Shown here: piece by piece, positions 1 through 7,134 of the stretch | Layout: the number at the start of each line of letters is the position of its first letter | Numbering within the stretch: position 1 is the first letter of the stretch | Source of the DNA: CAZTGZ01 sp044339595 | GTDB lineage: Bacteria > Bacteroidota > Bacteroidia > NS11-12g > UBA9320 | Assembly: GCA_044339595.1 (NCBI GenBank) | Contig: JBIIVF010000119.1 | Coordinates: 1-7,534, forward strand | Length of the DNA stretch: 7,534 bases | Direction of reading: 5' to 3' | Notes under the pieces: generated by a model | What the model was told of the DNA's origin: nothing | Databases searched by the model: none | The model's input: only the letters and a program-made list of their open reading frames with translations | Program-made: the position numbers and the translations under genes

Positions 1-1
1 A

Positions 2-1258
2 CTTCCCGATGTGATACCACGCATTAAAATTACCGGACATTGTGAAGGCGACAATTATTTCTTTGAAGACAACTCTATTTACCGAAATACTGCCGCAGCC
101 AATATCTTCTGGGATCTAAATTCAACGATCAAGAATGGGGTCAATGCCCTTTACACCCCATCGAAAGGTTATCAGCGCATAGTATTAAAATCAATCACCA
201 ACGAAGGATGCAGCTATCAAACAGATACGCAGTTCTATGTGCATCCTTTGCCAAATGTATCATTTAAAGATACTTCCGTTTGTTTGAATGAGCGCATCAA
301 ATTTTCAAACCTCACGCGCAGTGATAGCATTAAAAGCCATAGTTATTTCTGGAATCTGGGAGACGGGAATATCTCGGTTCTTGATTCATTCACTCATATT
401 TATTCCACCCCTGGAAACAGAAGGGTTACCTTAACTGCTGTGAATGCTTTTGGATGCGCGGATAGCGCTTCTAAGTCCGTGGTATCCTATCCTGAGATTT
501 ATGCAGTGTTTGACGTAAGCAACGTATGCGAAAATGTCGCTGTCAATTTAACTGAAAATTCATATGCCGGTTCTACCTCCATTAGTCGGTACAAATGGAA
601 TTTTGGTGATGGCTCTGTTTCAAATATTCGAATCCCGTCGAAAAGTTATACTGCTGCCGGCACATACCCGATTACACTTGAAATCACCACTAAAGAAAAT
701 TGTCTTTTTGATACGAGTCTGAATATTGTTGTGCATCCGACCCCTGCAGCAGGATTTACCATTTTCGGTGAACCCCTGGATATTTTCAAGTCGAATATTG
801 ATGTCAAGAGCACGGCCATTGGCGCAACCGACTATTTCTATCAGATATCCGATGGCAGCGCTTACAACACCTCAGATTTCTCACACGAGTTTGCCGACAG
901 CGGAAGATACATCATTCACCAAAAAGTGAGCAATGCCTTTGGATGCAGCGATAGCATAGGAAATGAAGTGTTTATATTCTTCAAATATCTGCCTTATATA
1001 CCCAATGCATTTAGTCCGAACCAAGATGGGAAGAATGATCATTTTGGGTTAGAAGGGATTGGTCTACTCAATACAGAACTCGTTATTTACAACCGCTGGG
1101 GTGAAATGATTTTCAAATCAGAAAATGGACACCAAAAATGGGATGGCACCTACAAAGGAACGCCCGTTCAACCCGGTATCTATCTCTATTCAGCTAAAGT
1201 AACCACCTACAGCTATCAGATATTCTTTTATCACGGAACGGTGCAAGTGGTGTATTAA
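2..1258 (+). CDS. PKD-repeat T9SS type B secreted protein, C-terminal part (5' end outside window)
   Basis: The frame is open through the left edge, so this is the C-terminal part of a longer gene. The GTG at 11 is an internal valine, not a start. Counting residues from codon 11, I see four PKD-like modules. The first is degenerate (FWDLN near 33-37). Two are canonical, with WNLGDG at 114-119 and WNFGDG at 196-201. The last is degenerate, with only ISDG at 279-282. Each ends in the usual GT/GxYxVxL...C pattern. Residues 329-415 form a CHU_C/type B sorting domain, with YIPNAFSPNQDGKNDHF, NRWGEMIF and KWDGT. From family knowledge, such proteins cross the outer membrane through the T9SS and act as large surface or secreted adhesins; PKD modules serve as spacers or binding domains. 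The last residues are HGTVQVVY, without the terminal Arg seen in the other two CHU_C proteins here. No promoter is visible. The stop overlaps that of the convergent glycosyltransferase-like gene. The domain call is secure; ligand and exact role are unknown. Confidence 0.93.
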   Translation, partial: LPDVIPRIKITGHCEGDNYFFEDNSIYRNTAAANIFWDLNSTIKNGVNALYTPSKGYQRIVLKSITNEGCSYQTDTQFYVHPLPNVSFKDTSVCLNERIKFSNLTRSDSIKSHSYFWNLGDGNISVLDSFTHIYSTPGNRRVTLTAVNAFGCADSASKSVVSYPEIYAVFDVSNVCENVAVNLTENSYAGSTSISRYKWNFGDGSVSNIRIPSKSYTAAGTYPITLEITTKENCLFDTSLNIVVHPTPAAGFTIFGEPLDIFKSNIDVKSTAIGATDYFYQISDGSAYNTSDFSHEFADSGRYIIHQKVSNAFGCSDSIGNEVFIFFKYLPYIPNAFSPNQDGKNDHFGLEGIGLLNTELVIYNRWGEMIFKSENGHQKWDGTYKGTPVQPGIYLYSAKVTTYSYQIFFYHGTVQVVY

Positions 1259-1268
1259 TTTCCACTTG
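1244..1268. terminator. Hairpin over the shared stop codons of two convergent genes; possible weak bidirectional terminator
   Basis: CAAGTGG at 1244-1250 pairs perfectly with CCACTTG at 1262-1268, leaving an 11-nt loop that contains both overlapping TAA stops (TTAA at 1255-1258). On the plus strand the stem is followed by TGAGTTTT, only a poor T-tract. On the minus strand there is no T-tract. There is no intergenic space between the genes, so this is the only structure at the junction that could end transcription from either side. Activity as a terminator is inferred and uncertain. Confidence 0.35.
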
Positions 1269-2694
1269 TGAGTTTTAGCGCCATTATATTTTCGGAAGTA
1301 TAAACCGGAGTACCGTAGTTTCTCCATGCATTCCAAACCTGATCTGCATTTGGTCTGTGGCGGTCAATAATGAGCCAGCCGGGTTTATAAGACATCAATT
1401 GATCGATTCGCGAATGGTCAGTTAATTCAGGAGCATCCAAACTCCACCCTCTTCGATTCATAAAATACATCAGTTGCGGATTGGGCGTTCCATTGCAAAT
1501 GACCTTAGCGTTTCGGTCAGAAAACTGATTGCATTCGGATTCAAGTTGGAGCATATATTTTTTTTCATTCCGGATGAAATAATCGTTCCATTGAAATGCG
1601 ATACTTTCTACAATTCCTATAAACAAAAACAGTTTCAGCCAACTTGCTGATCGGTATTTCACCATTAAATATGCAATGGAAATGGCCATAAAAGGAACCA
1701 AAGGAACCATATAATAGCTGTGTGTAGCCCATACCAAACCGGTCTTAATCGCATAAAAAGCAAAAACCGGTACCACGCAGATGAATATACCAGCCGCAAC
1801 TTTAGTTCGTTTCCACAGAGCGATCCACAATCCTAGAAAACTCATGATGGATAGAACATACGACGAAAACCCTTTAAAAATGAGTTTATCCACCGCTTGT
1901 TTTCGAAAAGTCCAGATTTCTTCTACACCTTGTTTTAAGGATCGAGGAAAAAACAATTCGAATTTATATTTTGCTACTAAAAGTGGAACCATATATCCAT
2001 ACCAATACAGCACCGGCAAGAGTGCCAAAGCACCTACCGCAGTCATCCAAATCTTTTTATTAACGCTTATTTTAGATGAAAATAGAAATAAAATTGCGGG
2101 TGAAAGCACCAAAGCGGCGGGGATCTTGCTAAGCATACTGAGGGCCGCCGCCAGACCAAAAACCAATAAACCCCAGGGTCGATCTCTATACAAGAAAAGA
2201 GTGAGACCATACACTGCCATCATGGCCATAGAAACGCTGAAAGTATCCGGCATGCTCTTTCTGGCGAAACTAAACCACAAGGAAAAAAGCAACACCAGTC
2301 CGGTATAAAAAGTAAGTTGCTTGTTGCGGCTGACAATTTTCAACGATTCACTGAAACAAAAAACACCGCCAAGCGAAAAAATCAGGTTGATCAGGCGACC
2401 GATCCAATGTGAAAAGCCAAACAAGCGATAAAAAATGGACATGATATATTGAAGTACCGGCAATTCTGAAGCAATCACTCCTTCATGTTCTCCCGCAATG
2501 TCTATTTCCGGCAAAAAGAAAGATGCGTTTTCTTGAACGAAATTTCTGGCCATCATGTTGGTAAGGCTTTGCCTCCAGGCATGGGCAGGTTCGAGCGGTG
2601 GCTGCGTAATGAAGATTAGTTGAAAAATAAAAACACTGAATATCCAAATACGGATGTCCTGAAAAATCCATTTACCGGTAGACCTGAAATTCAC
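1255..2694 (-). CDS. GT39-like (GT-C fold) membrane glycosyltransferase
   Basis: A 479-residue multi-pass inner-membrane protein, usual in length for this family. By eye, membrane segments fall near residues 14-30, 99-117, 127-144, 150-168, 174-205, 215-235, 276-294, 298-316, 326-345 and 352-367, followed by a soluble tail (370-479). Typical GT39/PMT_2-like marks are present: a short first membrane segment; a periplasmic loop with PLEPAHAWRQ (33-42), where Glu35 is at the place of the family's catalytic acidic residue; EGVIASELPVLQY (71-83); SMPDTF (147-152); and a late THSYYMVPLVP (324-334). Members use polyprenyl-phosphate sugars to glycosylate lipids or proteins on the periplasmic side; the substrate cannot be read here. 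The start is GTG at 2694. An in-frame stop lies just upstream, and no other start precedes the first membrane segment. It begins 4 nt after the stop of the 1279-residue gene with no clear Shine-Dalgarno site, so translational coupling is likely. An A8 run (T at 1558-1565 on the plus strand) lies in codons 377-379. The superfamily call is good; the subfamily is uncertain. Confidence 0.85.
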   Translation of the reverse strand: MNFRSTGKWIFQDIRIWIFSVFIFQLIFITQPPLEPAHAWRQSLTNMMARNFVQENASFFLPEIDIAGEHEGVIASELPVLQYIMSIFYRLFGFSHWIGRLINLIFSLGGVFCFSESLKIVSRNKQLTFYTGLVLLFSLWFSFARKSMPDTFSVSMAMMAVYGLTLFLYRDRPWGLLVFGLAAALSMLSKIPAALVLSPAILFLFSSKISVNKKIWMTAVGALALLPVLYWYGYMVPLLVAKYKFELFFPRSLKQGVEEIWTFRKQAVDKLIFKGFSSYVLSIMSFLGLWIALWKRTKVAAGIFICVVPVFAFYAIKTGLVWATHSYYMVPLVPFMAISIAYLMVKYRSASWLKLFLFIGIVESIAFQWNDYFIRNEKKYMLQLESECNQFSDRNAKVICNGTPNPQLMYFMNRRGWSLDAPELTDHSRIDQLMSYKPGWLIIDRHRPNADQVWNAWRNYGTPVYTSENIMALKLTSGN

Positions 2695-2698
2695 AGAA

Positions 2699-5600
2699 CT
2701 ACCGAATCAGGTTTAAGGTGCCGTTATACTTGTATTTCTTACCGGTGCGACTCACCAATTGAATGTCATATACATAAACTCCAGGCATACTTGGTTTACC
2801 GAATGAAGTACCATCCCAACCTTCTGAGATATCATCACTTTGAAAAACCACGCCTCCCAAGCGGTTGATGATGATCATATGAAAACTGCTAAAGTCGGAG
2901 GCAGTAATTCTATATTTTGAATTTTGCTCCGGTCCTTTTCCATCCGGGGTGAACGCATTTGGGATATACACCCTGATATCCGGACCAATTTCAATCCATT
3001 GACTGGCTTCATCTTTACAACCATAGATGTTGGTCACAGTGCAGCTAACGAGGTATTTACCGGTATCATTCGGGAAAGTGAAGGTCGGATTTTCTTGGGT
3101 AGAAAATTGATTAGAGCGACCTGTTCCGAAATTCCATAAATAAGTTGCTCCAGTACCACCGGCTGAACGGTTAATAAATCGGAATGTAGGATTCAATTGT
3201 GAAGCGAAGTTTCCGGGGTCAGACTCAAAATTTGCCATCGGAGAAGGATCTATCCACACTTGTTTAGGAAAATCATAATCGTAAGTGCACTGATCTGCCG
3301 TGGTCAGTTGTAAATTGAGATCAAAATTACCGGGGATGGTGTAGGTATATAACGGAAACTGAGCTGAAGATGAATTCGTTTGGCCTTCATCTTGTATGGT
3401 CCAATTCCAACCTGTAGCCGGGTCATTTTTGCCGATATAATCAGGCAAAATTCTCAACTTTGCCGGTGCGCATCCTTTCATTTCAGATGGAAAAACCACC
3501 AAAGGCTTTTGACTGATTTTTGCTGAAATAACTTGTTCAAGCGGTGCACAAAGTCCAGCATTGGAGAGCTTCACAAAAATATCTGCCTTGCCTGAAGCGA
3601 TTTCAGATTCAGAGGGTTTGTATTCAATCCAACTTCTTTCATCAGCAGCCATGGTCAATAATCCTGAAGCGGTAATTCGAATGCTATCAGCCATAATTGA
3701 TACCGGGTTCAAATCCCACTTTTCTCCTTCACAAATCATCGGTGCGATTCGCGATACATCCAAGAATGGCGGTGATGAAACCTCCATATTGAAGGCTTTC
3801 GTATTTTTACAAATCATCCCCTCCACCTGATAATTCAACACATAATCACCGGATAATCCGGTTGGATTGAAAATATTGGCAGAAATTCCGGTCCCTGTCC
3901 AAAGCCCACCTGCCGGAGAAGCATTCAGATTTACCGGACCATAATTGCTGCAAATTTGACTAAAGGCATTGTTAAACTGAATCGGCTCGAGACATTCTGC
4001 ATAGAGCAAAATATTAATCTTGTCGTAGCAACCAAATTGGTCATACGTATAACTCAAGAGAAGCGGGCCGCAAGCCTCGGGCAACAGTTGATTATTATTG
4101 ACATACTGTGTGTTATTCGCGCTGTACCAACCACCACCGGATGGAAATACATTCATTAATTGATTCAAATCCTGCGTGGTTCCACCACAAATGCTGTCTC
4201 TTCTATTTAGCGAAATTTTCAATTCATCTAAAACGGTGAGTTCAGCACTATCAATTGATCTGCAACCATTCAAACCCAATTGGGTAAATATTATTTTGTA
4301 AGTACCGTTCTCAACGGTGGCAAAAGGCACATACCATCTTTGATTGATCAGATCCAATTGTGGCTTCAATTTTTCTTCATCAAGCACCCATGTCAAATTT
4401 AACAAATGCCTAGAGAGGGGACGAATAACCATGTTATCGATGTAAAAGTTCCCAGAGCTTTTACAATAAGCAATATCTTCTACTTCGAGTTCCGGCAAAG
4501 ATTTCAATTGAAGTGTATAAATATCCGAAGCGGTGCACCCATTGGTCGTATCTGTCACTGCCAATTTAAATGGGATGGCTTGGTCGATTGCTCGGTTAAC
4601 CTGACTCAAATCAGCCATCACGCCGGCAATTCGAACCCCCTCAAAATCAGAGGTCCATTCTCCAATCTGAGAAACGCCAAACAAGGACTGTAAATTTCCA
4701 TCGAAGGAGCAGACTTCTTCATAGGTCGATCCGTCTAGTTGAGGTGGGGTTTTTACAATCAAATCAAATTCAATACTATCGGTGCAAGATCTCCCATTCA
4801 AAACTCCTTCAGTTTGTAAAATCCAGGTGCCCGCCATATTTCGATAGGCCTTAGGTATGAGAAGGCTATCTTTATTTGAAATCACGTCTCCATTCAGAGT
4901 CCAAAAATTCTTCTTGATTTGGTGTTGTCCATTGATCATGGCTGATAACTCAATCTTGCTGTTTTCACAGACTGTTTGACTACCTAAAATATGCAAGTCA
5001 AATCCTTTGAAATCACTCGTAGTAATTTCAAAGGAATCTATTTTCAAAATATTGCACTGTGCCGCATCCTTGGCCTGATATTGCACAAAATACTTACCGA
5101 TTTTCGATGCCTTGAACAGGGCGCTTTCCGTTAAAAATTCAGTTGGGTTTGAAGGGTCATTTTTATCATAAATCGACCAATCTTTCAATTTCAGAAAATC
5201 ATCACTTTGGGCTTTAATTTCACGATAACCGCATTCGAGAGAATCCACTTCCAAATTCACTTCAGCAGGCTTTATTACTCTTATTTCAAAGGTTCTTGAA
5301 GAGATTGAATTCAATGGGCATGCTCCATCGTTGGCATAAACCCTAAACTGATAAGGAAAGTCCCTTACGTCGCTGAGCGCCGTTTTCCAATTTAGTGTAG
5401 CTTTAAACTGCCCATTCTCCGAAAACGTATGACGGCTCAATTTGGCTCCAGGTATGGCTTCGTCCCAAAATATTTGAAGTGAATCCTTTGGTCCATACGT
5501 ATCATCGGGATATTTGTACGGCTTGTCTTCAAAAGAAATATCAAAACTCAACTCCTCTCCGGCACAAATCTCTATCACAGAAGATTTCTGCAAAGGTTGT

Positions 5601-6538
5601 GGAGGATTATTGTCTGTACTACTTAAGACAATGTATTGTAAATCTCGTCTGACCGCACTGATCATTTCCATTACGCCGGAAATTTTCACCCATTTTCTGA
5701 TTTCCAAAACCATGACTGCCGTTTGTCCGCAACTCACCGGGGTAAAGGCTACATCTCCTGTATAGGTATTAAAGTTAAACGCTTCCGGTGGAAATACATT
5801 TTCATTCGGTGTGCATCCTGAACAATAAACATCCAAAGGATTTGAGGGACTATACCCGGATTTATAGGCAACATCTTTATTGTAGTCTGATTTGGCCGAC
5901 ACCATATGATAGGAAAGCGAATCTCCATTTATATCCTTTACTCCATGGCTGAAATAATAGGGTTGCTTGCAATAAATAATGGGACTGATTTCACTGCCAA
6001 TTTCCGGAGAATGATGAGCAACCCATGGATTGATGTAGGCATAATTGTAAAAGGGTTGATCGTCATCGATGGTTGATATACCCTTGGTCCTCCAACTTAT
6101 ATTGGTAAAAATCTCAAAAGCACATCCTTTGTACGTAGAGTAGTCATTAAAGTCGACTTCAGATTCAAAATAGTGCGCTTCGACCCCAAAGGGTAGATTT
6201 GCGTTGGATTGACATTTGGTCCGATAACTACTGCAAACAGGCAAGAGTTCGGTGATTTTCTTTCTCTCCAGGTTGATTTTGACAATATTTTTTCTACCAC
6301 AAGAGGATTTATCTGAAGTGGCGATAAAAAGATCAAAACTACCACAATCCTGAGTACTTTCACCTCCGCCGGCACCCATGAGTTTGCAACCATTACAATC
6401 TCTGTAGATGACCGTTTGAATTTTGTATTTCAGGTCTTTGATATGCAAATAGGTAATCTCACCACCCAAAATATGGGATGCACTCGCTCCTGTTGACAGC
6501 AACAGGAATAAGATAAATATGAGTTTACCGCTTTTCAA
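2699..6538 (-). CDS. Large multidomain T9SS type B secreted protein (SHILGG N-terminus, Ig-like/PKD modules, CHU_C domain)
   Basis: A complete 1279-residue exported protein. Residues 1-20 are a signal peptide (KSGK, hydrophobic core, probable cleavage ASA|SHI). Residues 21-310 form the cysteine-rich SHIxGGEIxY region common at the N-terminus of large Bacteroidota surface proteins. It contains YRDCNG (45-50), an acidic DINGDSLSY (202-210) that may bind calcium, and FNFNTYTGDVAFTP (254-267). Residues 310-425 are Ig- or cadherin-like (YANDGACPL at 401-409). Residues 430-1010 hold a row of diverged Ig-like modules, most starting with a Cys and carrying a GGxW-type core (W628, W804, W880). Two PKD-like domains follow (about 1018-1097 and 1100-1186; WNFGTG at 1135-1140 has Thr for the usual Asp). 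Residues 1190-1279 are the CHU_C/type B sorting domain (YIPNAFTPDGKGP, GWDGTS, YNGTLNLIR). Its NRWG motif reads NRLG. The start is TTG at 6538: AAAGGA lies 4 nt upstream, the signal peptide begins here, and no ATG is available after the in-frame stop at 6563-6565. The predicted role is a T9SS-exported adhesin or structural surface protein; the ligand is unknown. Confidence 0.93.
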   Translation of the reverse strand: MKSGKLIFILFLLLSTGASASHILGGEITYLHIKDLKYKIQTVIYRDCNGCKLMGAGGGESTQDCGSFDLFIATSDKSSCGRKNIVKINLERKKITELLPVCSSYRTKCQSNANLPFGVEAHYFESEVDFNDYSTYKGCAFEIFTNISWRTKGISTIDDDQPFYNYAYINPWVAHHSPEIGSEISPIIYCKQPYYFSHGVKDINGDSLSYHMVSAKSDYNKDVAYKSGYSPSNPLDVYCSGCTPNENVFPPEAFNFNTYTGDVAFTPVSCGQTAVMVLEIRKWVKISGVMEMISAVRRDLQYIVLSSTDNNPPQPLQKSSVIEICAGEELSFDISFEDKPYKYPDDTYGPKDSLQIFWDEAIPGAKLSRHTFSENGQFKATLNWKTALSDVRDFPYQFRVYANDGACPLNSISSRTFEIRVIKPAEVNLEVDSLECGYREIKAQSDDFLKLKDWSIYDKNDPSNPTEFLTESALFKASKIGKYFVQYQAKDAAQCNILKIDSFEITTSDFKGFDLHILGSQTVCENSKIELSAMINGQHQIKKNFWTLNGDVISNKDSLLIPKAYRNMAGTWILQTEGVLNGRSCTDSIEFDLIVKTPPQLDGSTYEEVCSFDGNLQSLFGVSQIGEWTSDFEGVRIAGVMADLSQVNRAIDQAIPFKLAVTDTTNGCTASDIYTLQLKSLPELEVEDIAYCKSSGNFYIDNMVIRPLSRHLLNLTWVLDEEKLKPQLDLINQRWYVPFATVENGTYKIIFTQLGLNGCRSIDSAELTVLDELKISLNRRDSICGGTTQDLNQLMNVFPSGGGWYSANNTQYVNNNQLLPEACGPLLLSYTYDQFGCYDKINILLYAECLEPIQFNNAFSQICSNYGPVNLNASPAGGLWTGTGISANIFNPTGLSGDYVLNYQVEGMICKNTKAFNMEVSSPPFLDVSRIAPMICEGEKWDLNPVSIMADSIRITASGLLTMAADERSWIEYKPSESEIASGKADIFVKLSNAGLCAPLEQVISAKISQKPLVVFPSEMKGCAPAKLRILPDYIGKNDPATGWNWTIQDEGQTNSSSAQFPLYTYTIPGNFDLNLQLTTADQCTYDYDFPKQVWIDPSPMANFESDPGNFASQLNPTFRFINRSAGGTGATYLWNFGTGRSNQFSTQENPTFTFPNDTGKYLVSCTVTNIYGCKDEASQWIEIGPDIRVYIPNAFTPDGKGPEQNSKYRITASDFSSFHMIIINRLGGVVFQSDDISEGWDGTSFGKPSMPGVYVYDIQLVSRTGKKYKYNGTLNLIR

Positions 6539-6542
6539 TCTA

Positions 6543-6548
6543 TCCTTT
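6543..6548 (-). promoter_or_regulatory. Shine-Dalgarno AAAGGA supporting a TTG start
   Basis: On the minus strand the order is TAAAGGATAGATTG. AAAGGA sits 4 nt before the TTG start at 6538. It overlaps the TAA stop (6547-6549) of the short upstream frame, the usual layout for termination-reinitiation coupling. It decides the start of the 1279-residue gene, because no ATG exists near the signal peptide. Confidence 0.6.
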
Positions 6549-6780
6549 AGATAACAATCTTCTTATTATTTAGTATGGGATTGCCAAATCCAATACCCCG
6601 GCAATCGCGATAATATTTTACCGTAATTTCAAACTTTAAGTTTGAAATACAACGGTAACTAATATCTGCACCCATAACGTGTGAGGCTTGTGAGGCTATC
6701 GCTTCGTTCATAGAAACAACAATCAGGGCTGTTGTAAGGATCAGCCACCATGTTTTAAGAAAATTAATCCCGTTGAACAT
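6547..6780 (-). CDS. Short secreted SHxMG N-terminal fragment, probably the remnant of a truncated paralogue
   Basis: A 77-residue frame from ATG at 6780; a TTG at 6795 would give 82 residues. It starts with a signal peptide (FLKTWW, then a hydrophobic stretch, then SQA|SHV). It continues with SHVMGADISYRC and YYRDCRGIGFGNP, the first 35-40 mature residues of the family to which the downstream 1279-residue protein belongs (its own copy reads SHILGGEITY and YRDCNG). After GNP it runs only nine more residues and stops, so the several hundred to thousand residues normally following, including any sorting domain, are missing. A phylum-type promoter lies about 65-100 nt upstream. The stop overlaps the Shine-Dalgarno site of the next gene. 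It is either debris of a tandem paralogue that lost its body, or a retained leader that couples translation into the next gene. Without a C-terminal signal the product should reach the periplasm but not be exported by the T9SS. The homology is clear; a function is not. Confidence 0.7.
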   Translation of the reverse strand: MFNGINFLKTWWLILTTALIVVSMNEAIASQASHVMGADISYRCISNLKFEITVKYYRDCRGIGFGNPILNNKKIVI

Positions 6781-6848
6781 GCATAGTTTACTCAATAGTG
6801 TATTTGGTTAATTTAACGGGCCAAGTTAAGCATTTTTATCCAATTCAT

Positions 6849-6880
6849 CAAATTTATATCCCGCCGGATAACAACTCAAA
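6849..6880 (-). promoter_or_regulatory. Bacteroidota sigma-ABfr-type promoter for the three-gene minus-strand unit
   Basis: On the minus strand, TTTG (6880-6877) is followed after 20 nt by TAAATTTG (6856-6849). This is an exact match to the phylum's -33 TTTG / -7 TAnnTTTG consensus at about the expected spacing. Transcription should start near 6843. That gives a leader of roughly 63 nt before the ATG at 6780, and a message running through the short fragment, the 1279-residue protein and the glycosyltransferase-like gene. I saw no terminator in between. Confidence 0.65.
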
Positions 6881-7038
6881 CCTATTGCATCTCTAAGGTA
6901 AGACACCCGGTTTGTGAATTACGTTGCTTCGTGTATGGCATTATTATGACAAATGTGAAAATAAAATCGGGGCTTTAACCCTTTGGTTTAGAATATCATA
7001 AATAGACCCCTTCTATATCACATAACAATTCAACCTAA

Positions 7039-7055
7039 CCATCAACTTTTGATGG
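7039..7055. repeat. Perfect 7-bp inverted repeat with a 3-nt loop
   Basis: CCATCAA (7039-7045) and TTGATGG (7049-7055) form a tight hairpin about 20 nt past the strong terminator. There is no T-tract on either strand, so it is not a standard terminator. It could be a secondary structure at the 3' end of read-through transcripts, an operator-like site, or chance. Confidence 0.35.
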
Positions 7056-7076
7056 AATACCTGTTTACAATAAGTC

Positions 7077-7111
7077 AAAAAAAAGGCTGCTCCGAAATCC
7101 GAAGCAGCCTT
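7077..7111 (-). terminator. Strong Rho-independent terminator
   Basis: On the minus strand, AAGGCTGCT pairs with AGCAGCCTT (plus-strand 7103-7111 and 7083-7091). The stem extends by T-G, C-G and G-C pairs to 12 bp around a GATTT loop, and eight T's (7084-7077) run from the end of the stem. It starts 23 nt after the stop codon of the CHU_C gene at 7135. The plus strand lacks a T-tract on the other side, so it works in one direction and separates that gene from the promoter at 6849-6880. Confidence 0.92.
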
Positions 7112-7134
7112 AAGATATGAAAAACTAAGGTCTT

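Larger units (their letters stand above)
6796..7134. other. Intergenic region between two minus-strand transcription units
   Basis: This 339-bp gap lies between the end of one CHU_C gene and the start of the next unit. It holds the terminator (7077-7111), a perfect small hairpin (7039-7055) and a promoter (6849-6880). About 63-69 nt of presumed 5' leader follow the promoter, up to the ATG at 6780. Between 6881 and 7038 I see nothing beyond weak, AT-rich inverted repeats and reading frames under 25 codons. Confidence 0.7.

Noticed and set aside
11..13. GTG at 11 as the start of the first gene
   Set aside because: The frame is open through the left edge (Leu-Pro-Asp precede it), no signal peptide follows, and the protein begins in the middle of a PKD-type module.
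1558..1565. A8 homopolymer (minus strand) in the glycosyltransferase-like gene, a possible phase-variation tract or slippery site
   Set aside because: Eight A's coding Lys-Lys after Glu are common at this base composition. The frame continues normally on both sides, and no alternative product is apparent.
1781..2308. 175-codon plus-strand reading frame antisense to the glycosyltransferase-like gene
   Set aside because: The product is basic with no recognisable domain, and the minus-strand frame encodes a coherent membrane protein with family motifs. It is a shadow frame.
6097..6393. 98-codon minus-strand frame inside the 1279-residue gene
   Set aside because: It is an alternative frame over the cysteine-rich N-terminal region, whose own frame has the family motifs. 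No start site or domain supports it.
6884..6943. 19-codon minus-strand frame (MPYTKQRN...) upstream of the promoter
   Set aside because: It is too short, has no ribosome binding site, and lies upstream of the predicted transcription start.
6969..7010. GGGG/CCCC with an inner AACC/GGTT as a structured RNA or riboswitch
   Set aside because: The stems are only 4 bp with mismatches and a long AT-rich loop. The region lies upstream of the predicted transcription start and after a strong terminator.
7051..7119. 22-codon plus-strand frame (MEYLFTISQ...) running through the terminator
   Set aside because: It is built largely from the terminator stem and A-tract, with no ribosome binding site or family resemblance.
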